From Duganella sp. CF458 (GTDB taxonomy: Bacteria > Pseudomonadota > Gammaproteobacteria > Burkholderiales > Burkholderiaceae_D), in NCBI RefSeq assembly GCF_900113115.1, contig NZ_FOOF01000015.1:62001-126000 (forward strand): DNA of 64,000 bases, read 5' to 3'. The notes under the pieces were generated by a model, which was not told the DNA's origin, searched no databases, and worked only from the letters and a program-made list of their open reading frames with translations. Each line of letters begins with the position of its first letter. Position 1 is the stretch's first letter. Positions 36,121 through 43,407 of this stretch are shown here, piece after piece. A program made the position numbers and the translations under genes.

Positions 36121-36519
36121 TTACCCCAGTTTGGTGGAGATTTCGGTGGTCACGGCCGTCATCAGCTTGTGCACCGGGCACTTCTGCGAGATGGCCAGCA
36201 ACTCTTCCCGCTGTTCTTCGGTCAGCTCGCCGCCCAGGTGCAAGGTGGCTGCCAGGCGGTACACGCCCTTGCGCTCTTCGCTCGCATCGCGCTCGGTGGT
36301 GACCTGCACGTCGTCGACGGGAATGCCCTTGCGGCGGGCGTACCAGATCACAGTCAGGGCCTTGCAGGCGCTGACGGCGGCGTCGTACAGGTCGTGCGGC
36401 GAAGGACCGGCGTCGTTGCCGCCTTCCTCGATCGTGCCGTCGACGGAGACGATATGGTTGCGCACGTGCAGGATGCTGCGCATTGGGAGCGATGGGTCGC
36501 GGGCTACTTTAACGGTCAT
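36121..36519 (-). CDS. OsmC/Ohr-family protein
   Basis: 132 residues. The two redox cysteines of the family are present, in SACKAL and QKCPVHKLM, with GPSPHDLYDAAVSACKALTV as the conserved helix. OsmC-like proteins reduce organic hydroperoxides with a dithiol partner. The pair OsmC-pirin is co-directional (5-nt gap) and is often seen in proteobacteria as a small oxidative-stress unit. Length is normal. Confidence 0.92.
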   Translation of the reverse strand: MTVKVARDPSLPMRSILHVRNHIVSVDGTIEEGGNDAGPSPHDLYDAAVSACKALTVIWYARRKGIPVDDVQVTTERDASEERKGVYRLAATLHLGGELTEEQREELLAISQKCPVHKLMTAVTTEISTKLG

Positions 36520-36552
36520 GGTGGTTTCCTGCTTGTTGGTTTATCCGGCAAT

Positions 36553-38865
36553 TTACACCAACTTGCGTGCTACGCGGAAGCCCACCACGTCATTCGCCAG
36601 CAGCGCCGAATAACCATTGCGCAGGGCCGAGCGCAGATAGCGCGGCTGATACAGCCAGGCGCCACCGCGCAGGATGCGGCGCGCCTTGTCGCCGCCCTGC
36701 TCCCATGCGCTGCCGTCGATGGGCGCGCCGAGGTAATTGTCATGCACCGTATCCTGGGTCCACTCCCAGACGTTGCCATGCATGTCGAACAGGCCCCAGG
36801 GGTTGGGCTGGTAGCTGCCGACGCGCGTGGTGCCGCCATGGCTGCTGCCTTTCGGGCTGTCGTTGTAAGTGAAATGGCCGTCGTAGTTGGCGTGTTCCGG
36901 CGTGATCTCGTCGCCGAAGCTGAATGCCGTGTGGCTGCCGGCGCGGCAGGCGTATTCCCATTCCGCCTCGCTCGGCAGGCGGTACTCCTGGCCGGTCTTC
37001 TCGCCCAGCCATTGCAGGTAAAGCTGGGCGTCATGCCAACTGACACACACCACCGGGTGCCGGTCATCCTGCGCGAAACCGGGCTGCTGCCAGTCCACGT
37101 CCATCTTCGATTGCCACCCAGTCGCCTTCACGAAAGCGCGCCACTCGCCCACGGTCACCGGGTAGCGCCCCAGCGCGAACGACTGCTCGATGCCGACCCA
37201 GTGCGCCGGCAACTCCTTGTCCAGCCAGGTTTTCTGGGCGCCGGCCTTGATGGCGATCTTGTGCTCATATTCGGATGAACCCATCTGGAAGCGGCCGGTC
37301 GGGATCAGCACCAGATCCGGCCCCGCGCCGCTGCCGTCGGTGAAGCGGTCGCGCAGCACGCCTTCCGCATCGGCTACCGGGCTGCTGGCGCTGGGCAGCA
37401 GCGCCGCCAGTTCGGCCGCCTTGCGCGCGGCCTGCTCCTTGCGATGGCGCTCCTGCTCGGCGCGATAGGCCGCTTCCGCCTTCAGTTGCGCCATCTTGCG
37501 CTGGTATTCTTCCTCGGCCTGGCGCGCCTTCAAGGCATCGGCATCGCGCCGCGCAATCAATTGCTGGCGCAGGCTTTCCTTGCGTTCTTTCGCTTCCTTC
37601 TCGGCCTGCGCCTTGCGCTGCTTTTCCTGTTCGCGGCGCAGCTGCTCCTGGCGCGCTTTTTCCTGCGCCGCGGCCAACGCCTCGGCCTTGCGTCGCGCGG
37701 CCAGCTCCACTTCCTTCTGGCGCCGTTCTTCCTCCTCCTCGGCGCGGGCGATGGCATCGGCACGGGCCCGTTGTTCGCGCGCGGCACGTGCCGCGCGCTC
37801 GTGCTGCTCCGCCGTGGCCATGTCGGCCTTGCGCGCGGCTTCACGCCGGGAAGCTTCTTCGGCACTCGGTTCGGCGGCCTGCTTCAGTGCGTCCAGCAAT
37901 CCGGCGACCGATTCCGGCCGCTCGCCGGCCCGGTTGGCGAAGCCGCGCTTCAGCACCTCCCATTGCTGCGCGTTGAGCGCCGCCGGCCTGGCCGGCTCGA
38001 GCAAAGCGGTGTGCTGGTCGAACGGCAGCCGTCCCTCCAAGAGCTGGTAGATCATGACCGCCACGGCATAGACATCCAGCTGCGGACGGGGTGCGCCCTG
38101 GCCGGTGCCCGCCTCGGGAGCACGGTAGCCTGCGGTGCCGGCATTCGGGATCGCCAAGCCAAGGTCGGTACCGGTCGAACGCGCGCGCGAGGCGATGCCG
38201 AAATCGAGCAGCTTGATTTCGCCGGCCTTGGTCAGGAACACGTTGCCCGGCTTGAGGTCGCGGTGCACCAGGCGATGCTTGTTCCAGGCATATTGCAGCG
38301 CAGCGGCCACCGGCCGCAGCATCTGCTCGACTTGTCCCGGAGTCGCCTTGCCATGTTCCTCCAGCCAGGCCTCCAGGTCCTGGCCTTCCAGGCATTCCAT
38401 GATGATGAAATAGCTGGAAGTGGCCGGGTCCTGTGCCCATTCATAGACGCGCACGATATTGTCATGCGCCAGGCGGCGCGCCTGGGTCGCTTCCTCGATC
38501 AGCAACTTGGCGTGGGCCGGGCTTTGCGTCAGTTGCGGCGGCAGGATCTTCAGCGCGACCACGGCGCTGTGGCCCAATTCAGCGTGGGTGGCCAGGTCGG
38601 TGGCTTGCCATACCTGGCCCATGCCGCCCATGCCGATCAGGCGCTCCAGCCGGTAGCGCCGGTTGTGCGGGCCGATCTCCTGGCCTGCCATCAGGCCAAG
38701 CTCGGTCCCATGGCGCAGGATGGTGATGGGCGCCGCCGCCCCTCCCGGAGGCGCGTATTCGGCGTCCAGGATGGCATTCTTGCGTCGGTCGAACTCTTGC
38801 AGGCTTAACAGGCCATCGTCGTGCAGGGCACGCAGTTCGCGAATCTTGTCTCGGGCTGTCTGCAT
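36553..38865 (-). CDS. Ser/Thr protein kinase fused to a formylglycine-generating-enzyme-like domain
   Basis: 770 residues. The N-terminus (about 1-38) is a SHOCT-like helical pair. The kinase domain (about 70-330) is complete: the glycine loop LIGMGGMGQVWQA, Lys106 in VALKILPP, HRDLKPGNVFL and LLDFGIASRA. About 150 residues of Ala/Arg/Glu/Lys-rich coiled coil follow. The C-terminal domain (about 500-768) is of the SUMF1/EgtB/FGE-sulfatase type (RLPSEAEWEYACRAGSHTAF, NPWGLFDMHGNVWEWTQDTV, RRILRGGAWLY, VVGFRVARKL). In such kinases the FGE-like domain is usually a sensor or scaffold and not an active oxidase. It starts 12 nt after the zinc-ribbon gene and forms an operon with it. Confidence 0.9.
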   Translation of the reverse strand: MQTARDKIRELRALHDDGLLSLQEFDRRKNAILDAEYAPPGGAAAPITILRHGTELGLMAGQEIGPHNRRYRLERLIGMGGMGQVWQATDLATHAELGHSAVVALKILPPQLTQSPAHAKLLIEEATQARRLAHDNIVRVYEWAQDPATSSYFIIMECLEGQDLEAWLEEHGKATPGQVEQMLRPVAAALQYAWNKHRLVHRDLKPGNVFLTKAGEIKLLDFGIASRARSTGTDLGLAIPNAGTAGYRAPEAGTGQGAPRPQLDVYAVAVMIYQLLEGRLPFDQHTALLEPARPAALNAQQWEVLKRGFANRAGERPESVAGLLDALKQAAEPSAEEASRREAARKADMATAEQHERAARAAREQRARADAIARAEEEEERRQKEVELAARRKAEALAAAQEKARQEQLRREQEKQRKAQAEKEAKERKESLRQQLIARRDADALKARQAEEEYQRKMAQLKAEAAYRAEQERHRKEQAARKAAELAALLPSASSPVADAEGVLRDRFTDGSGAGPDLVLIPTGRFQMGSSEYEHKIAIKAGAQKTWLDKELPAHWVGIEQSFALGRYPVTVGEWRAFVKATGWQSKMDVDWQQPGFAQDDRHPVVCVSWHDAQLYLQWLGEKTGQEYRLPSEAEWEYACRAGSHTAFSFGDEITPEHANYDGHFTYNDSPKGSSHGGTTRVGSYQPNPWGLFDMHGNVWEWTQDTVHDNYLGAPIDGSAWEQGGDKARRILRGGAWLYQPRYLRSALRNGYSALLANDVVGFRVARKLV

Positions 38866-38877
38866 TTCTCTCGTGCT

Positions 38878-41067
38878 TTACCTCGCTAGCGGCGCCCCGC
38901 ATTCTGGACAGAATTTCGCATCTACGCAATCGGTCGGCACCATATGGCCGTTGCGGCAGCGGCGCGCGGCAACGGCACCCACGCTGGCTTGCGCCCGCAG
39001 CAGGTCCAGCTGGTGCTGGCGTTCCTTGTCGCCCGCCGTATCGCGATACGAACGTTCATCGCGGACGTCTTCGCGCGCCAGCCGCAGCGCTTCGGCGGGG
39101 GTGATGCTGTTCTCTGCCGCCACCACGCCCGCCAGCGCCTGCAACTGCTCGGGCGACATCGCGGCCTGCGCCTGCTGGCGCATCAGGCGCGACAACGCTT
39201 CGGCATTCGGTGTCGCCGCCAGCGCGATCTTGGCCGTATCGCTCATGCGCCCGATGGCTTCCAGCCGGTCGATGTCGATACGGGCCAGGTCGGCGGCATG
39301 CTGCTGCTGCGCCACCATGCTGTCATAGTCGACTTTCCAGCGGTTGAAGCGCTCGTCGCGCTCCACTTCCATCTTCTTCAGCGACTGCTGCCACTGCGCC
39401 TCCTGGTCGCGCAGCTTCAGTTCCAGGCGCTGTTCTTCCACCGCCACCTGGTCAAGCATGGCCTGGCGCGCCAGGTTTTGTCCCTGGCGTTGCTGCACGC
39501 CGTCGGCCTCGATGGTGCGCAGCAGCTTTTCATACTGGGCCAGCGATTCGGCGGCGGCGCCGCTGCGCTTCAGTTCTTCCAGCTTGGCGCTGATTTCCGC
39601 CACCTGGACGTTCGCACCGGCATCCTTGGCCTCCTCGCCGCGCGCCAGTTCCCGCTTGCGGGCCAGGTGCTGTTCTTCTTCCCACTCGGCGATGCGTTCG
39701 GCCTCGCGATGACGGGCCGCGTTGGCCAGGGCCAGGCCCTGGAATTTCGCCCGGTGATGTTCCGCTTCGATTTCCTGCTCGCGCTGCTGGGCATCGATCT
39801 CGGCCTTGCGCAAGAGCTGCAGCTGGTTGCGGCGGTGTTCCTCGTCCTCGATGGCCAGCGCCTGCTGGATGCGGTGTTGCAGCTGTTGCTGGTACAACTG
39901 GTGCGAGAAGCGCTGCCTGGCCAATGCCCTTTCTTCCAGGCCGGCCTGCTGCGCCAGTTCCATCTCGGTGCGCATCTTGATTTGCGCCAGGCGGCGCACC
40001 TGGTCCCACTGGGCCGCCTCGCCGGCATGCAGGGTTTTGTGGCGCGCCAGTTCATGTTCCAGGTCGGCCAGCGCGACGCCGGCGCCGTGCTCGAAGGCTT
40101 GCTTGCGGGTCTTGGCTTCGACAATGCGGCCGTACAGGTCGATCTCGCGGGCGCGGATGGCCTGCATCTGCTCTTCGGCATCCGCTTTCAACTCGGCCCG
40201 GCGGAAATCGCTGCGCATTTTCTGCTCCTGGCGGCTGATCGCCTGCCATTCTTCCTCGTTGTAGAGCTGGTCGAGCTGCTTGACGTGCTCCAGTTGGCGC
40301 TGGCGTTCGTCGGCCACCAGGAACAGGCTGCCTTCGCGCTCACGGTTGTCGTCATATTTATCATGACGAAGTGACAAAGTTTCCACCTGCACAGCAGCCA
40401 GGCCGAATTCGGCCAGGCGCTGGCCCAGCGCACTGTGCAAGCGTTCGTTGAGCTGCTCGCGCAGCACGTTGGAGTTCGCCATGTCGCGCACCGAGCGGCT
40501 GCCCAGGAACTCCGCCGCCAGCTGACGCATGGATGGCGCCAGCAGGTCATGCAAGTGGAGCGTGGTGACGGTACCGGGCGCGGTCATGAAATGCCGGGCA
40601 AAGGCTGGCACATCGTTCATCAGCAGGCCAACGGTGAAGCGGGCCGCCAGCTTCAGGAATTCCGCGCTGTGCAAATCGGTGAAATTGAATTCGACCGCCA
40701 GCGGCGCAGTGCGGGTGATCAGGATTTCACCCTGCTCGTCGCGCAGCAGCTTGCCCATCCGGGCAAAAAAGCCTTCCAGTTCATATTCGCCCTGCGGCAC
40801 GTCGGACACCTGTTCGCCCTGCAAGATGAAAGCGCGGGTCGCTGCGGGCACGTGCAGGGTCTTGGTAAAGATGCCGGCAAGCTGGCGCACGCCGAAGAAC
40901 ACCGCCAGCTCATCGTTGGCCGGGATCCAGCGGTTATCGCGCAACACGGGTTCATTGCGCGGCGCGCCCAGCGACAGGCCGCAATGGCTGCAGTAGTCGG
41001 AGCTGTCGCCGTTGCGGTGCTCGCATCGCGGGCACTTCACGCCGCCAAAACCAAACATCTTGAACAT
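38878..41067 (-). CDS. Large coiled-coil protein with zinc ribbons at both ends and an SPFH-like domain
   Basis: 729 residues from the ATG at 41067 (AAGGAG upstream); the longer frame has no ribosome-binding site. Residues of about 7-30 form a zinc ribbon (CPRCEHRNGD, YCSHCGLSLG). Residues of about 45-260 resemble the SPFH/PHB fold (VPAATRAFILQGEQVSDVPQ, LNERLHSALGQRLAEFGLAA). The next 350 residues are highly charged coiled coil rich in Glu, Gln, Arg and Ala. The C-terminus carries a second ribbon (CRNGHMVPTDCV, KFCPECGAPL). SPFH proteins assemble rings or cages, often on membranes. With the kinase-FGE gene it forms a two-gene unit, probably a stress-signalling or scaffold complex; the SPFH call is by eye. 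Confidence 0.8.
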   Translation of the reverse strand: MFKMFGFGGVKCPRCEHRNGDSSDYCSHCGLSLGAPRNEPVLRDNRWIPANDELAVFFGVRQLAGIFTKTLHVPAATRAFILQGEQVSDVPQGEYELEGFFARMGKLLRDEQGEILITRTAPLAVEFNFTDLHSAEFLKLAARFTVGLLMNDVPAFARHFMTAPGTVTTLHLHDLLAPSMRQLAAEFLGSRSVRDMANSNVLREQLNERLHSALGQRLAEFGLAAVQVETLSLRHDKYDDNREREGSLFLVADERQRQLEHVKQLDQLYNEEEWQAISRQEQKMRSDFRRAELKADAEEQMQAIRAREIDLYGRIVEAKTRKQAFEHGAGVALADLEHELARHKTLHAGEAAQWDQVRRLAQIKMRTEMELAQQAGLEERALARQRFSHQLYQQQLQHRIQQALAIEDEEHRRNQLQLLRKAEIDAQQREQEIEAEHHRAKFQGLALANAARHREAERIAEWEEEQHLARKRELARGEEAKDAGANVQVAEISAKLEELKRSGAAAESLAQYEKLLRTIEADGVQQRQGQNLARQAMLDQVAVEEQRLELKLRDQEAQWQQSLKKMEVERDERFNRWKVDYDSMVAQQQHAADLARIDIDRLEAIGRMSDTAKIALAATPNAEALSRLMRQQAQAAMSPEQLQALAGVVAAENSITPAEALRLAREDVRDERSYRDTAGDKERQHQLDLLRAQASVGAVAARRCRNGHMVPTDCVDAKFCPECGAPLAR

Positions 41068-41332
41068 GTCCCACTCCTTGTCTGACCCTGCGCCTGTCGA
41101 TTGTAACAGGGGCATCATGCGCCCAATACACACCTCCCTATCTTGGCACAGGGGCAGCCCGTCCATTCGTTCCGTATGAAGGGGGATTTCCCTTCTGTTT
41201 GCAATTCAGCCGCAAAAGCCACGTTTTTTTGCGTTTCGCACCACGTTCTGGACAGCTTGTCGCATGGCGATGGCAAGCGCCTGGCTGCGCGGATACAGTG
41301 TGCACATGGATAGTCCTCAACCGGAGAACATC

Positions 41333-41572
41333 ATGAAAGCCCTGCGTAATTTCGAAGCCCTGTTCGTCGCCATTATCGGCCTGGCCTGCGCCGCCAACTT
41401 CATGTACGAAAACCATGCCGTGGACAGCAAGGCGCCCGCCAACTACGCCAGCGCAGCCCTGGCGGCGCCTGCGGTGCCGGTGGTGGTGGTGGCCGCCAAG
41501 CGCATGAGCGAAGCGGAAAAACAGGCCTCGCTGGCGGAGGAACGCAAGGCGGCCCAGGGCGGCAATATCTGA
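41333..41572 (+). CDS. Small membrane-anchored or secreted protein, unknown function
   Basis: 79 residues, ATG at 41333 with CCGGAG at a good distance; longer in-frame starts lack a ribosome-binding site. A hydrophobic N-terminal stretch (FEALFVAIIGLACAANFMY) is a signal anchor or signal peptide. The mature part is Ala/Val-rich with an acidic-basic helix at the end (RMSEAEKQASLAEERKAA). No family is recognised. It is divergent from the zinc-ribbon/kinase unit and lies upstream of the YXWGXW gene. Confidence 0.65.
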   Translation: MKALRNFEALFVAIIGLACAANFMYENHAVDSKAPANYASAALAAPAVPVVVVAAKRMSEAEKQASLAEERKAAQGGNI

Positions 41573-41614
41573 GCAATTGTTACTTGTCTGCTGGATTTGT
41601 AAAAAACTGAATCA

Positions 41615-41680
41615 GGCTTTTCTCCCCGGCGATGCGCTTGGTATATTGAACTCAGCGCATCACCAAACAGGAGAAAAGCC
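41615..41680 (+). promoter_or_regulatory. Nested inverted repeats enclosing a -10-like box and the ribosome-binding site
   Basis: An 11-bp perfect inverted repeat (GGCTTTTCTCC 41615-41625; GGAGAAAAGCC 41670-41680) encloses a second 7-bp one (GATGCGC 41631-41637; GCGCATC 41655-41661). The right outer arm contains the GGAG ribosome-binding site and ends exactly at the ATG of the YXWGXW gene. TATATT, a possible -10 box, lies at 41642-41647 in the central loop. As RNA, a transcript starting upstream would hide the ribosome-binding site; a transcript starting from the internal box would not. Confidence 0.6.
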
Positions 41681-42235
41681 ATGTTCAAATCCAAACTCAT
41701 CGCTGCAGCCGCCCTGGCACTTGGCACGGTTGCATTAGCACCGACCGCCGCGCTGGCGCAGGTTGATTTCAGCGTTGTGATCGGCAACGCTCCTCCACCA
41801 CTGCGGTTTGAAAGCGTGCCGCCGGCGCGTTACGGCTACGTCTGGGCGCCTGGCGTATGGCGCTGGGACGGACGCCGCCACGTCTGGATGGCGGGCCACT
41901 GGCTGCAGGAACGCCCGGGCTACCGCTACGCCCCGTCGCAATGGGTACGCGTCGATAACGGTTGGGGTTGGCGTGAAGGCGGCTGGGCCGTCTACGATAG
42001 CCGCCCGAACTACGTCCAGGGTCCGGGCTACGGTTACCGCGATTCCCACCGCGACAACTACTACCGCGACCACCATCGCGACCGCCGCCACGACCGCGAT
42101 CACGACGGGATTCCGGACCGCCACGACCGCGACCGCGACAACGACGGCGTGCCAAACCGCTATGACCGCGACCGCGATGGCGACGGCGTGCCTAACCGCT
42201 ACGACCACCGCCCCGACAACCCTCGCCGCCGCTGA
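41681..42235 (+). CDS. YXWGXW-repeat protein with thrombospondin type 3 calcium repeats
   Basis: 184 residues. A signal peptide ends near residue 26 (ALAQ). The middle has the aromatic repeat of the YXWGXW family (YGYVWAPGVWRWDGRRHVWM, GHWLQERPGYRYAPSQW). The C-terminal 70 residues are Asp/Arg/His-rich, with three TSP3-like repeats of the form DRDxDGxPxRxD (DRDHDGIPDRHD, DRDNDGVPNRYD, DRDGDGVPNRYD), which bind calcium. A paralogue with the same architecture is at 61051. It is an exported envelope protein of unknown function, preceded by an unusual hairpin. Confidence 0.88.
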   Translation: MFKSKLIAAAALALGTVALAPTAALAQVDFSVVIGNAPPPLRFESVPPARYGYVWAPGVWRWDGRRHVWMAGHWLQERPGYRYAPSQWVRVDNGWGWREGGWAVYDSRPNYVQGPGYGYRDSHRDNYYRDHHRDRRHDRDHDGIPDRHDRDRDNDGVPNRYDRDRDGDGVPNRYDHRPDNPRRR

Positions 42236-42258
42236 CGGCAGGCCGGTGTAATGGCCGC

Positions 42259-43407
42259 CTAGCCCGCAACCGCAATATCGTGTTGCGCGGCCCAGGCGGC
42301 CATATCCTGCTTGCGGATGGCAGCAGCCATCAAGTCCGGGAACTTGTCCGGCGTGCAGGCAAAGCAAGGAATCCCCATCGCAGCAAATTGCGCCGCATGG
42401 TGCCGGTCGAAGCTTGGCGCACCGTTATCGTCCAGTGCAAGCAGGCAGATCATCTGCATGCCGCTGGCCGCCATGGCGCGTGCGCGCGCCAGCATTTGCG
42501 CCGCATGCCCGCCCTCGTACAAATCGCTGATCAGGACGAAAATCGTCTCCTGCGGACGGTGCACCAGGGTCTCGCAATACGCCAAGGCGCGGTTGATGTC
42601 CGTGCCGCCGCCAAGCTGGGTACCGAACAGCACTTCGACCGGATCGCTGAGCAGGTCCGTCAAGTCCACGATGGCGGTATCGAATACCACCACCTGCGTG
42701 CTGACCGCCTTGATGGTCGCCAGCACGGCGGCAAAGATGCTTGCATAGACGACGGACGGCGCCATCGATCCGCTCTGGTCGACGCACAGCACGATGTCGC
42801 GCAAGGCTTGCGTCTTGCGGGCGAAGCCGACCCGCTGTTCCGGTACGATGGTCTGGTACTCGGCCTGGTAATGGCGCAGGTTGGCCTTGATGGTACGCAG
42901 CCAGTCGATTTCGTTGTGGCGCGGCCGGTGGTTGCGCGCGGCGCGATTCAGGCTGGCGCTGACCGCCTGGCGCATCGGATTGGAGAGCTTGCGTTCAAGT
43001 TCCTGCACCACTTGCCTGACCACCTGGCGCGCCGTTTCCTTGGTCTTGCTCGGCATCAAACGATTCAGCGACAGCATGGTGGCAACCAGGTGCACGTCCG
43101 GCTGCACGCTGCGCAGCATTTCCGGCTCCAGCAACATCTGGTGCAGGCCAAGGCGTTCCATGGCGTCTTTCTGCATCAACTGCACCACGCTGCTCGGGAA
43201 GTATTCGCGGATATCGCCCAGCCAGCGCGCCACGCCCGGTGCCGAGCCTTGCAGGCCGCCGCGCCGCTCGCCCGGCTCGTACAGGACGGCCAGGGTGCGG
43301 TCCAGCGCCGAATCGTGCGGCTGCAACGGCAGGTTGTCCGCCTCGCTGCCCAGCATCAGGCGCCAGCGCCGTTCCAGTTCTTCTTGTGAACACTGCTTCG
43401 CGCTCAT
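42259..43407 (-). CDS. VWA-domain protein (YehP-like), fifth gene of AAA+/VWA operon
   Basis: 382 residues. The C-terminal half is a von Willebrand A domain with an intact MIDAS: Asp210, Ser212 and Ser214 in CVDQSGSMAPS, the Thr in FDTAIVDLTD, and the Asp of LISDLYEGG. The N-terminal half is helical (EILRSVQPDVHLVATMLSLN in reading order MLRSVQ onward). MoxR-type AAA+ proteins act with VWA partners as metal-dependent chaperone-like machines. It overlaps the DUF5682 gene by 4 nt. It resembles YehP of the E. coli yeh cluster, whose function is unknown. Confidence 0.88.
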   Translation of the reverse strand: MSAKQCSQEELERRWRLMLGSEADNLPLQPHDSALDRTLAVLYEPGERRGGLQGSAPGVARWLGDIREYFPSSVVQLMQKDAMERLGLHQMLLEPEMLRSVQPDVHLVATMLSLNRLMPSKTKETARQVVRQVVQELERKLSNPMRQAVSASLNRAARNHRPRHNEIDWLRTIKANLRHYQAEYQTIVPEQRVGFARKTQALRDIVLCVDQSGSMAPSVVYASIFAAVLATIKAVSTQVVVFDTAIVDLTDLLSDPVEVLFGTQLGGGTDINRALAYCETLVHRPQETIFVLISDLYEGGHAAQMLARARAMAASGMQMICLLALDDNGAPSFDRHHAAQFAAMGIPCFACTPDKFPDLMAAAIRKQDMAAWAAQHDIAVAG

